DNA from: Sphingobacterium detergens
Lineage (GTDB): Bacteria > Bacteroidota > Bacteroidia > Sphingobacteriales > Sphingobacteriaceae
Direction of reading: 5' to 3'
DNA: 64,000 bases
Assembly: GCF_003610355.1 (NCBI RefSeq)
Contig: NZ_RAPY01000006.1
Coordinates: 248,001-312,000, forward strand
Shown here: in pieces, positions 25,850 to 33,600 of the stretch
How positions within the stretch are numbered: position 1 is the first letter of the stretch
Layout: every line of letters starts with the position of its first letter
Notes under the pieces: model-generated
What the model saw: the letters and a program-made list of their open reading frames with translations, nothing else
Told to the model about the DNA's origin: nothing
Databases searched by the model: none
Made by a program: the position numbers and the translations under genes

Positions 25850-25857
25850 CAAATCTA
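25850..25857 (-). promoter_or_regulatory. -7 promoter element for the TsdA operon
   Basis: TAGATTTG matches TAnnTTTG and lies 18 nt upstream of the ATG at 25831. It supports a separate transcript start after the LysR gene. No good TTG is seen at -33, so a regulator such as the adjacent LysR may help. Confidence 0.5.
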
Positions 25858-25911
25858 CCAGCCTATCGACAAGGATTAAAACGATGTTTCTTTATGAGAC
25901 ATAACCAAATG

Positions 25912-26814
25912 TTATATCTTGAAATTTTGTCTCAGACAGAACTGTAGGAATTGGTTTGGAGTACCGGCAAGACCACCATATAGATGCGTGAAATAGAAAT
26001 AACGTTCGATAGACAAATGAGGAATATCGACGATGGTCAATTGATTATTTAATACCTCCCGCTGAACAGTATGAATAGAAAGAAAGGCAAAACTATGACG
26101 GCGGGCCAGATATCCTTTGATACTTTCTGTTGATGGGAGTATCATTTCGATCTGGATTTCAGCAAGACTGATCCGTTGTTCTTTTAATGCATTCTCAATA
26201 ATCGTACGGGTACCCGAACCCTGTTCGCGAAGAACAAGAGGTAAACGTGTTATATCGGAGAGAATGGGATTTTTTAATTGTTTTAATAGCGGGTTTTCGC
26301 TATTGGTAACTAATACGAGCTCATCTTTCATGAAAGGGATATATTTTAATGCCCTATTGTCGGTTGATCCCTCTGTGATACCAAGATCCAATGTTTTGTC
26401 AATAAGCTGTTCTTCGATGCTTCGACTATTGGATTGAAAAGATTGGATGCGGTTGTTTGGGTATTGAGATAAAAAATCTGCCAGTAAGGTTGGAAGCACA
26501 TATTGAGAGATTGTCGTGCTGGCCCCCAATACAAGATTCCCTTTACGTCCAGTTTGTAGTTCTTGTATTTCCTGTCCTGCCTGATTGTAGAGATTGATAA
26601 TCTGTTGGGCATATTTATAGAGAATTTGCCCCGATTCGGTCAGGTCAAGGTTATTTCCCTTTCTCTCAAAAAGAGGAACACCGAGTTTTTTTTCCAGCTC
26701 CTGGATGTTTTTGCTGACCGCAGGTTGTGAGATGAAGAGTGCCGAAGCTGTCTTGGTAAAATTAAGATGCTGAGCTGCAGTATAGAAAACGATGAGACGA
26801 AAATCAAAATCCAT
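25912..26814 (-). CDS. LysR-family transcriptional regulator
   Basis: The 300-residue protein has the N-terminal winged helix-turn-helix of LysR proteins (NFTKTASALFISQPAVSKNI, about 18-37) and a C-terminal effector domain (GKLTLGAS-type start at about 91). It is encoded just upstream of, and on the same strand as, the TsdA operon, which it probably controls. The effector might be a sulfur compound, by analogy with CysB/CysL types; the sequence does not prove this. Confidence 0.9.
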   Translation of the reverse strand: MDFDFRLIVFYTAAQHLNFTKTASALFISQPAVSKNIQELEKKLGVPLFERKGNNLDLTESGQILYKYAQQIINLYNQAGQEIQELQTGRKGNLVLGASTTISQYVLPTLLADFLSQYPNNRIQSFQSNSRSIEEQLIDKTLDLGITEGSTDNRALKYIPFMKDELVLVTNSENPLLKQLKNPILSDITRLPLVLREQGSGTRTIIENALKEQRISLAEIQIEMILPSTESIKGYLARRHSFAFLSIHTVQREVLNNQLTIVDIPHLSIERYFYFTHLYGGLAGTPNQFLQFCLRQNFKI

Positions 26815-26820
26815 AAAACG

Positions 26821-26859
26821 ATAAAGGGTTATTTCTAAAATTTAAAAATAACCCTTTAT
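26821..26859. terminator. Intrinsic terminator between dipeptidase and lysR
   Basis: A 14-bp perfect stem (26821-26834 with 26846-26859) encloses an 11-nt AT-rich loop. It follows the M20 dipeptidase stop on the minus strand. Confidence 0.75.
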
Positions 26860-26875
26860 CTAATGAAAAACTAAA

Positions 26876-28246
26876 TTATTTGCTTAGTTCTGCGTAATAT
26901 TTATGAAATAAAGGAATTGTAGAGATACCCATTAAGTAATTCTCGATTCCATATTTCTCATTTGGTGAATGCAGGTTATCACTGTCAAGACCAAATCCAA
27001 GAAGCACCGTTTTTAGTCCTAGAACGTCTTCAAATAAAGCAACAATTGGAATAGATCCACCACCACGGGTAGGGATTGGTTTTACGCCAAATGTTTCATG
27101 CAATGCTTTTTCAGCAGCTTTATAAGCAACACTGTCTGTTGGAGTGACCACTGGTTCACCACCGTGATGCGGTTTTACCTCTACTTTAACGTAATCTGGT
27201 GCAATACCCTCAAAATGTTTTTTGAATAGTTCCGTAATGCGTTCAGAATTTTGATTTGGAACAAGACGCATTGAGATTTTTGCATTTGCTTTGGAAGGTA
27301 ACACCGTTTTTGCACCTTCACCGATATATCCACCCCAGATACCATTGACCTCCAAAGTAGGACGGATTCCTGTGCGCTCTAAAGTTGTATACCCCTTCTC
27401 TCCCCAGATATTCTGAATACCCAAATCTGCTTTGTATTCTTCGATATCAAATGGAGCTTCATTCAATGCTTTGCGTTCTTCAGCCGTTAATTCAACGACA
27501 TCGTCGTAAAATCCAGGGATTGCAATATGGTTGTTTTCATCGTGCAGAGAAGCAATGAGTTTTGTGAGAATAGTAGCTGGGTTCGCAACGGCACCACCAT
27601 ATACGCCAGAATGTAAATCACGATTTGGTCCAGTGACTTCAACTTCGACATAAGAAAGCCCACGGAGACCTGTTTCCAAAGACGGTTGCGCCATGCTGAT
27701 CATAGACGTATCCGAAATCACAATAACATCCGCTTTAAGTCTTTCAGTGTTTTCTTTTACAAATGTACCTAGGTTAACAGAACCGACTTCCTCTTCACCT
27801 TCGATCATAAATTTGATGTTACATGCCAAAGCATTGTTTTGCATCATATATTCGAAAGCTTTCACATGCATATAAAACTGTCCCTTGTCATCTGCCGAAC
27901 CACGGGCATATATTTTACCATCGCGGATAGTCGGTTCAAAAGGAGGGGTGTCCCACAACTCATATGGATCTGCTGGCTGTACATCGTAGTGACCGTAGGT
28001 CAGTACAGTTGGCAATGAAGGATCAATAATTTTTTCGCCATAAACGATTGGATTACCAGCAGTGGCACAAACTTCTACGTTATCGGCACCTGCTTCACGC
28101 AATTTTTGAGCAACAAATTCAGCAGTCTTCTGTACATCGCCCTTAAATTTGGGGTCAGCACTGACCGAAGGTAAACGCAATAAATCAAACAACTCATCTA
28201 AAAAACGTTGCTTGTTTGCTTCTACATATTCTTTAATGTTTTGCAT
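26876..28246 (-). CDS. M20-family dipeptidase
   Basis: The ATG at 28246 gives 456 residues starting MQNIKEYVEA; a TTG at 28276 would lie upstream of the predicted transcript start and is rejected. Metal-binding residues are visible as YGHYDVQP (H86, D88), RGSADDKG (D119), the Glu pair in EGEEEVGS (about 151-153), and a C-terminal DNLHSPNEKY His. The family cleaves dipeptides in the cytoplasm with two zinc ions. It has its own promoter and terminator. Confidence 0.92.
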   Translation of the reverse strand: MQNIKEYVEANKQRFLDELFDLLRLPSVSADPKFKGDVQKTAEFVAQKLREAGADNVEVCATAGNPIVYGEKIIDPSLPTVLTYGHYDVQPADPYELWDTPPFEPTIRDGKIYARGSADDKGQFYMHVKAFEYMMQNNALACNIKFMIEGEEEVGSVNLGTFVKENTERLKADVIVISDTSMISMAQPSLETGLRGLSYVEVEVTGPNRDLHSGVYGGAVANPATILTKLIASLHDENNHIAIPGFYDDVVELTAEERKALNEAPFDIEEYKADLGIQNIWGEKGYTTLERTGIRPTLEVNGIWGGYIGEGAKTVLPSKANAKISMRLVPNQNSERITELFKKHFEGIAPDYVKVEVKPHHGGEPVVTPTDSVAYKAAEKALHETFGVKPIPTRGGGSIPIVALFEDVLGLKTVLLGFGLDSDNLHSPNEKYGIENYLMGISTIPLFHKYYAELSK

Positions 28247-28263
28247 ATTGTTTGTATTTGAAA

Positions 28264-28295
28264 CAAATTTACACAAATAGACACATTTAACTCAA
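28264..28295 (-). promoter_or_regulatory. Promoter of the M20 dipeptidase gene
   Basis: TTG (28295-28293) and TAAATTTG (28271-28264) are separated by 21 nt, a good Bacteroidota promoter. The start codon at 28246 lies 17 nt downstream of the -7 element. Confidence 0.65.
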
Positions 28296-28352
28296 TTTGT
28301 TGTAACCTTTTCGGAGTCGGTAGTGACTAATGTTAAAATTAAATCAAATATT

Positions 28353-28667
28353 ATGGAAAAACAGACAATGGCAGCAGTTGTGGCTGTGGGATTATTTACC
28401 TGTATCACATTTTGTGTTTATTTTGTCATGCGTTATCGCAGTACAGCAATCAATATTCCCGGAGAGGAAAAAAGAAAGCAGCCTACTGATTGGCAAAAAC
28501 CAGGGATTCTGGTATTAGGCATAGGAATTGGGCTGTTTATTGTGGGTGTAATACAAAACTATGTGAGCGCCGGCTTACCAGATTCACTCGCTGTTGCAAT
28601 TCTGATTATATCTGCTGGTATAGCAATGATTGTCGCAAATAGACTGGATAAAAAACACGATATTTAG
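28353..28667 (+). CDS. Small two-helix membrane protein, possibly DUF6249
   Basis: The ATG at 28353 gives 104 residues starting MEKQTMAAVVAVGLF; a GTG at 28323 is less likely. There is a first helix (about 5-27), a linker with RKQPTDWQKPG, and two further helices (about 50-65 and 78-95). It precedes the ECF sigma gene by 7 nt, so the two are probably co-transcribed. Proteins of this pattern sit before sigma factors in related genomes; the DUF6249 name is a guess and the role is unknown. Confidence 0.65.
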   Translation: MEKQTMAAVVAVGLFTCITFCVYFVMRYRSTAINIPGEEKRKQPTDWQKPGILVLGIGIGLFIVGVIQNYVSAGLPDSLAVAILIISAGIAMIVANRLDKKHDI

Positions 28668-28674
28668 CCATTCA

Positions 28675-29226
28675 ATGGACGAAATCTATATTCGAAAAGT
28701 ACTATCCGGGGATGTAGAGTCATACCGGTATTTTATAAAAACGTATCAAGATATGGCTTTTTCTGTTGCGCTTTCCATTGTTAAGCAGGAACATTTGGCT
28801 GAGGATGTTGTTCAGGATGCTTTTATAAAATGTTATCAGTCGCTGTCCTCATTTAAAGGTAAATCAAAATTTAGCACCTGGTTTTATCGTATCGTTGTTC
28901 ATATTGCTTTTAATAGCATACGGTATAAGAAATTGACGCTGATCGACTTTGATCTCACAGACCATGATCAGGCTTATGATGAGTCTATACTTGATGAAAT
29001 TATCGACAATGAGCGAAGAGAAATGATTAATGATGCCCTTGCTATTTTGTCTCCCAAGGAATCTGTCGCCTTACGTCTATTCTACCTGGAGGAACAATCC
29101 ATGGAAGAAATCCAGGAAATAATGGGTTGGACACTCGCTAATACGAAAGTCATTCTGCATCGGGCACGAAAAAATATGCAACAGGTATTGAGTCAATTGA
29201 TTAAAAAATCCGAATATCATGGATAA
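28675..29226 (+). CDS. ECF RNA polymerase sigma factor
   Basis: I start at the ATG at 28675 (MDEIYIRKVLSGDVESY), giving 183 residues; an upstream start would run back into the previous gene. Region 2 (VVQDAFIKCYQSLSSFKGK, FSTWFYRIVVHIAFN) and region 4 (LSPKESVALRLFYLEEQSMEEIQEIMG cut by a short turn, NTKVILHRARK) are clear. Its last 8 nt overlap the next membrane protein gene, a sigma/anti-sigma layout. Confidence 0.9.
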   Translation: MDEIYIRKVLSGDVESYRYFIKTYQDMAFSVALSIVKQEHLAEDVVQDAFIKCYQSLSSFKGKSKFSTWFYRIVVHIAFNSIRYKKLTLIDFDLTDHDQAYDESILDEIIDNERREMINDALAILSPKESVALRLFYLEEQSMEEIQEIMGWTLANTKVILHRARKNMQQVLSQLIKKSEYHG

Positions 29227-29569
29227 CGAACACAAGAAAATGAAACAGGCCATGCAAATGAGTAAAGTAAGCATGCCCTTTGATGACTTCGAACAACGTA
29301 TTATGGGCAAGATCGCAGATTTAGAAAACGCAAAATCTAAAGCTCTTTCAGATAAAAAATATGCCATTATATTTTTCCTTTTGGGATCAATCTGTGGTAT
29401 TCTACTCAATAGCTATTGGATGAATAAACTTGAGATGATGGAGATGATGGCCACATACCGCAATTATATAGCGATATTCTCCCAGATTGTTTTTGTGGTA
29501 TTGGTCTGTTTTTTCTGCCTGCAATTATGGAAATTGATCAAGATACAACGCGATAAAAGCTATCAATAA
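29219..29569 (+). CDS. Membrane protein, putative anti-sigma partner
   Basis: The 116-residue protein has a cytoplasmic N-terminal region of about 45 residues (FDDFEQRIMGKI) and two membrane helices (about 48-66 and 82-102). It overlaps the sigma gene by 8 nt. The size, topology and overlap fit an anti-sigma factor, but I see no zinc-binding or FecR domain, so the role is inferred from position. Confidence 0.65.
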   Translation: MDNEHKKMKQAMQMSKVSMPFDDFEQRIMGKIADLENAKSKALSDKKYAIIFFLLGSICGILLNSYWMNKLEMMEMMATYRNYIAIFSQIVFVVLVCFFCLQLWKLIKIQRDKSYQ

Positions 29570-29754
29570 TTCCGAATCTTTTGTGGAATTTATTCGATTG
29601 CTGTATCCTGATTATATAACCTTTTTATTTCGTCTCAATTAGCCGTAGACCGTTTCAAAATACTTTTTGAGAAATAAAATTAAATTTACTGTAACAAAAC
29701 ATTGGTTTTATATACTAATGTTATATTGATATTAATATACTATCCAATAATTTT

Positions 29755-32499
29755 ATGAAAAGAGTTTTGCAAATTCTCTTATTTTTCGTTTTCGGTGTTC
29801 ATGGAATAGCGCTAGGGCAGTCCAAAATTGCCGGAAAAATAAGCGATGTAAAAGATCAGGTCAAGCTATCTGATGCAACAGTCATGTTGTTAACCGCTAA
29901 AGATTCCATATTGACAGGTTTTACGAGATCAGATGAAAATGGACTTTTTTCTTTATCAAAGCCAGATACAGGATCTTATCTATTGATCGTAAGTTATCCC
30001 AAATACGGTGATTATTATACAGAGATTTCTAAGGATAAAGATTATTCCAAGTTAGCTGTTGGGCTGACCAAAACGGCTACTTTATTGGAGGAAGTTATTG
30101 TTACTGGTCGAATTCCCATTACTATAAAAGGAGATACCACCGAGTATGACGCTGGTAGTTTTAAAGTAGAAAAAAATGCGAAGGTTGAAGATTTGTTGAA
30201 GGTCTTGCCTGGGATCACAGTTGATGCGTCCGGAAAAATTACCGCACAAGGTAAAACTGTCAAAAAGGTATTGGTGGATGGTGAGGAGTTTTTTGGTGAC
30301 GATCCGACATTGGTAACCCGCAATATTCGATCAGATATGGTTGATAAGGTACAGGTGTATGAAAAGAAATCCGAGCAGGCAGAGCGAACAGGTGTAGATG
30401 ACGGTCAACGTGAACAGACGATTAATGTCAAACTAAAAGATGGAGCCAAAAATGGCATGTTCGGAAAAGCCTTACTCGGTGGCGGTACCAGTGACTATTA
30501 CATGGGACAGTTGATGTTAAACAAATTCAAAGGATCTCAAAAGATCTCCGTTTATGGTCTTTTTGGAAATAATGGGACGACAAGTATGAACTGGCAGGAT
30601 GCACAGAAATATGGTGGTGACTCGGGTGTTTCATACGGGGATGACGGATCCATGTCCTGGACCAATTTTACGGATCCTTTTTCCGGACAAGGTGTTATCG
30701 GTATACCACGTGCGATCAATTCGGGTGTCAATTTTTCGGATAAATTCAACAAGGATAAACATAATGTCAATATTAACTATAAATACGGAAGATTAAGCAG
30801 TGATGGAGACGATGAGACAATTAGTACGGGGCTGATCAATAATAAATCAACTAAATCCGTCGATACAGAGAACGATCAACATCGTGCCAATTTAAAATAT
30901 GATCTGAATTTTGATTCATTAAATACGTTGACCATCCGCGGCGGAGCTTCCCGCAAAAATCTTTGGTCGGACAACAAACGTGAAGCCTATCAGTTTACTC
31001 AGAATATGGATACTACTGTAGCTGAAAAAACTCATGAGACGATCAAGAACACTATCAACGAGTTGAATTTTAGTACTTATTTTACCCATAAATTTAAGAA
31101 AAAGGGACGTTCATTTACATTTGATGGCCAAGTCAGACGAACTGAAATGATAGGAGATGGTTATCTATTCTCAGAGGTTAAAAATAGTTTGGCTAAGAAG
31201 GATACCGCAGGTTATACGCCAATAGACTCTACAGATCAACGTAAGGAGCGCAATAATAAAAATGAGGTGCTAGGCGCTTCGGTATCGTATACAGAGCCCT
31301 TGTCAAAAGTTTGGAATCTTGTTGTCGGAACGGGCATAGAAAGTAGTAATAACTCCTCCCGTGTTGAATCATTCAATAAAGGTGCTGACGGGGGATATAA
31401 TGACCTGGACAGTCGTTTCAGTAACAATTACGATTTTGATAGACGGAGCAGCAGATATAAATTAGCCATTGTGCATACGACGGATAAGTTTAAGTTTACC
31501 GTTGCCAATAATTTTAATAATGACAAACTGAAACAATATAATTACTATAGCCAAGAGGGGCTTTCCAGAAGTTATTTTACGTATAATCCCAATGTAAGTG
31601 CGGGATATTCATTTACAAAAACCAAAGGATTATGGTTGAATTATACAGGAAAGAATCAGTTACCTTCCATGACTCAGATTCAGCCTATTCTGGATAACTC
31701 GGATCAGATTAACCGTTATTTGGGAAATGAAAATTTAAAACCTTCTTTTAGAAACTCTTTAAATATCAATTATAACTCATTTCGTATTCTGACAGGAAGT
31801 TATGTCTATGCGGGCGGAAATATCACTTTGGATAAAAATCCGATCACGCAAAATATAGATACGATAAAAGGACTCAATATCTATACCTGGAATAATGTAA
31901 AGGGTAAAACAAACACCTCTGTGAACATCTGGTCTGGGTATCATTTTAAATTGAGCAAAAAATTAGGCTTGTCCAATTCGCCACAGTTTTATCTGAATAT
32001 GAGTGACAATTATAATCTATTCAATCAGCAATTGAACAAGGTCAATACAACGAATTTCAATTTTACATACAACTTTAAAAGAGATACGAAGACTGGATTG
32101 AATTTCGATTTGAACTTCAGTCCGCAATATCGGTTAATGAAATCCAGCTTGGAGCGCAACACAAATAGCAACGGCTTTGTATTTGGATCAAATGGTAGTG
32201 TAGAATATTTTATTGGCAAAACCTTTAAAGTGTATACAAACTATAGCTATACCTACGAAGCAGCAACGAAGGCTTTTGATCAAAAATTTGAACAATTTTT
32301 GTTGCACCCCGGGGTAAGTAAAAAATTCCTGAAGAATGAATCACTTATGTTGGATTTTATGATCAATGATGTGCTTGACCAAAATAAAGGTTTCAGCCGT
32401 TCGGCATCAACATCAATTTTTACACAACGTCGATATGATACGATCCGTAGATACTATATGCTCAAGCTATCTTGGGACTTCACAAAAATGTTTCTATAA
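29755..32499 (+). CDS. Outer-membrane beta-barrel receptor, copy 1 (OMP_b-brl_3-like)
   Basis: The 914 residues comprise a signal peptide (about 1-22), a carboxypeptidase-regulatory-like domain (about 24-105), a plug-like region with LLKVLPGITVDASGKITAQ, and a long barrel ending YYMLKLSWDFTKMFL. This is the type of TonB-dependent-receptor-like protein that pairs with GLPGLI proteins. It is followed after 16 nt by such a gene, and a paralogue pair lies directly downstream. About residues 115-225 are nearly the same as in copy 2, while the barrels differ much more. The substrate is unknown. Confidence 0.88.
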   Translation: MKRVLQILLFFVFGVHGIALGQSKIAGKISDVKDQVKLSDATVMLLTAKDSILTGFTRSDENGLFSLSKPDTGSYLLIVSYPKYGDYYTEISKDKDYSKLAVGLTKTATLLEEVIVTGRIPITIKGDTTEYDAGSFKVEKNAKVEDLLKVLPGITVDASGKITAQGKTVKKVLVDGEEFFGDDPTLVTRNIRSDMVDKVQVYEKKSEQAERTGVDDGQREQTINVKLKDGAKNGMFGKALLGGGTSDYYMGQLMLNKFKGSQKISVYGLFGNNGTTSMNWQDAQKYGGDSGVSYGDDGSMSWTNFTDPFSGQGVIGIPRAINSGVNFSDKFNKDKHNVNINYKYGRLSSDGDDETISTGLINNKSTKSVDTENDQHRANLKYDLNFDSLNTLTIRGGASRKNLWSDNKREAYQFTQNMDTTVAEKTHETIKNTINELNFSTYFTHKFKKKGRSFTFDGQVRRTEMIGDGYLFSEVKNSLAKKDTAGYTPIDSTDQRKERNNKNEVLGASVSYTEPLSKVWNLVVGTGIESSNNSSRVESFNKGADGGYNDLDSRFSNNYDFDRRSSRYKLAIVHTTDKFKFTVANNFNNDKLKQYNYYSQEGLSRSYFTYNPNVSAGYSFTKTKGLWLNYTGKNQLPSMTQIQPILDNSDQINRYLGNENLKPSFRNSLNINYNSFRILTGSYVYAGGNITLDKNPITQNIDTIKGLNIYTWNNVKGKTNTSVNIWSGYHFKLSKKLGLSNSPQFYLNMSDNYNLFNQQLNKVNTTNFNFTYNFKRDTKTGLNFDLNFSPQYRLMKSSLERNTNSNGFVFGSNGSVEYFIGKTFKVYTNYSYTYEAATKAFDQKFEQFLLHPGVSKKFLKNESLMLDFMINDVLDQNKGFSRSASTSIFTQRRYDTIRRYYMLKLSWDFTKMFL

Positions 32500-32515
32500 A
32501 TTTAAGTTAATAACC

Positions 32516-33304
32516 ATGTTAAAATATATCTTTTTTCTCTTTTTGTGTTGTACAATGTTAAGCGTTAAGGCACAATACACGCTATTCGGAAGGTCTGGGA
32601 GTATTTCCTATGATAAAACCATGTACATGAAGAATATTGTGAGTAAGAAATTCATTGCGAAAGCTGATAATAATTCAAAAACATTTTTTGAACAGGTATT
32701 ACCCAAATTACCCGAAAATGTGGTGTTGAAAAAGACATTAAAATTTAATACCAATGAAACCCTGTTTGAACCTGTCAAAGATGATAATCTGGATCAGATG
32801 GTCAAGCAATACATTATGATGTTTGCATTGGACTTTGAAGGGGTTACCTTATCCAATTTGACGACCCGATCTTTTCAAAGGTATAATGATATCGTAGGTG
32901 AAAAGATTATTGTGGAAGACACCATGAAACGTATTAAATGGAAAGTTACTGATGAATATCGGGAAATTGCGGGATACAGTTGTAGGAGAGCTAATGGTCT
33001 TACAGCTGATTCGATTTATGTGATTGGGTATTATTGTAACGAGATCCCGATCAGTGGTGGACCTGAGTCTATCAACGGGCTTCCCGGGATGATCCTTGGA
33101 TTAGTGGTGCCAAGTCAACACGTTTCCTATTTTGCCACTAAAGTCGAATTAAGCAGTGATGTGATTATGGATAAAAAGAGATTCGAAAAAAGCAAAGTGA
33201 AACGGATGACCAGAAAGACAATGACCGATCAGATTTCAGGCGTATTGTCACAGCATATGAATAAGGAAACGGTTCAATTTATTATGGAGCTAGGCAATTT
33301 GTAG
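32516..33304 (+). CDS. GLPGLI-family protein, copy 1
   Basis: The ATG at 32516 gives 262 residues starting MLKYIFFLFLCC, a signal peptide ending VKAQ; the longer open frame runs back into the receptor gene. The family motif appears as SINGLPGMILGLVV, preceded by a Cys-containing block EIAGYSCRRANG. GLPGLI proteins are secreted Bacteroidota proteins of unknown biochemical role that accompany such receptors. The gene starts 16 nt after the receptor. Confidence 0.88.
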   Translation: MLKYIFFLFLCCTMLSVKAQYTLFGRSGSISYDKTMYMKNIVSKKFIAKADNNSKTFFEQVLPKLPENVVLKKTLKFNTNETLFEPVKDDNLDQMVKQYIMMFALDFEGVTLSNLTTRSFQRYNDIVGEKIIVEDTMKRIKWKVTDEYREIAGYSCRRANGLTADSIYVIGYYCNEIPISGGPESINGLPGMILGLVVPSQHVSYFATKVELSSDVIMDKKRFEKSKVKRMTRKTMTDQISGVLSQHMNKETVQFIMELGNL

Positions 33305-33356
33305 GAAGATCAACTTATTCAACAAACGATGTGATTTGAAGACAGGAGTTGTTCTG

Positions 33357-33394
33357 ATCGACAAAGGGCTATCCATGGATAGCCCTTTGTCGAT
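33357..33394. repeat. 38-bp perfect palindrome after GLPGLI copy 1
   Basis: The arms are exact reverse complements with no unpaired centre. No T-run follows on either strand. It lies 53 nt after the stop of the first GLPGLI gene and separates the two duplicated pairs, so it may be a 3'-end hairpin or a protein-binding site. Confidence 0.7.
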
Positions 33395-33549
33395 AGTGGT
33401 AATATAAAATCAATGTTAATATTGATGATCTTATGTGAAATTTTGTTAATATCATCTGACTTCTATTGACTTATCTTTAGTTCGTTGGTGATTTTTTCAT
33501 TACATGGTTATTTTTTTTATGATGGAGTAAAAAATATCCAGTAAAATAG

Positions 33550-33557
33550 TAGTTTTG
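33550..33557 (+). promoter_or_regulatory. Possible -7 element for receptor copy 2
   Basis: TAGTTTTG matches TAnnTTTG, 43 nt before the ATG at 33601. A TTG at the usual distance upstream is not evident. Confidence 0.4.
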
Positions 33558-33600
33558 CCTGTTATTACAATTTGTCACTAAATACCATTTAATAAATTTT

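Noticed and set aside
26821..26859. Hairpin considered as a LysR operator
   Set aside because: The long AT-flanked stem directly after the dipeptidase stop fits a terminator better than a LysR site of the T-N11-A type.
28247..28276. TTG start of the M20 dipeptidase
   Set aside because: The TTG lies upstream of the predicted transcript start; the ATG at 28246 fits the family start.
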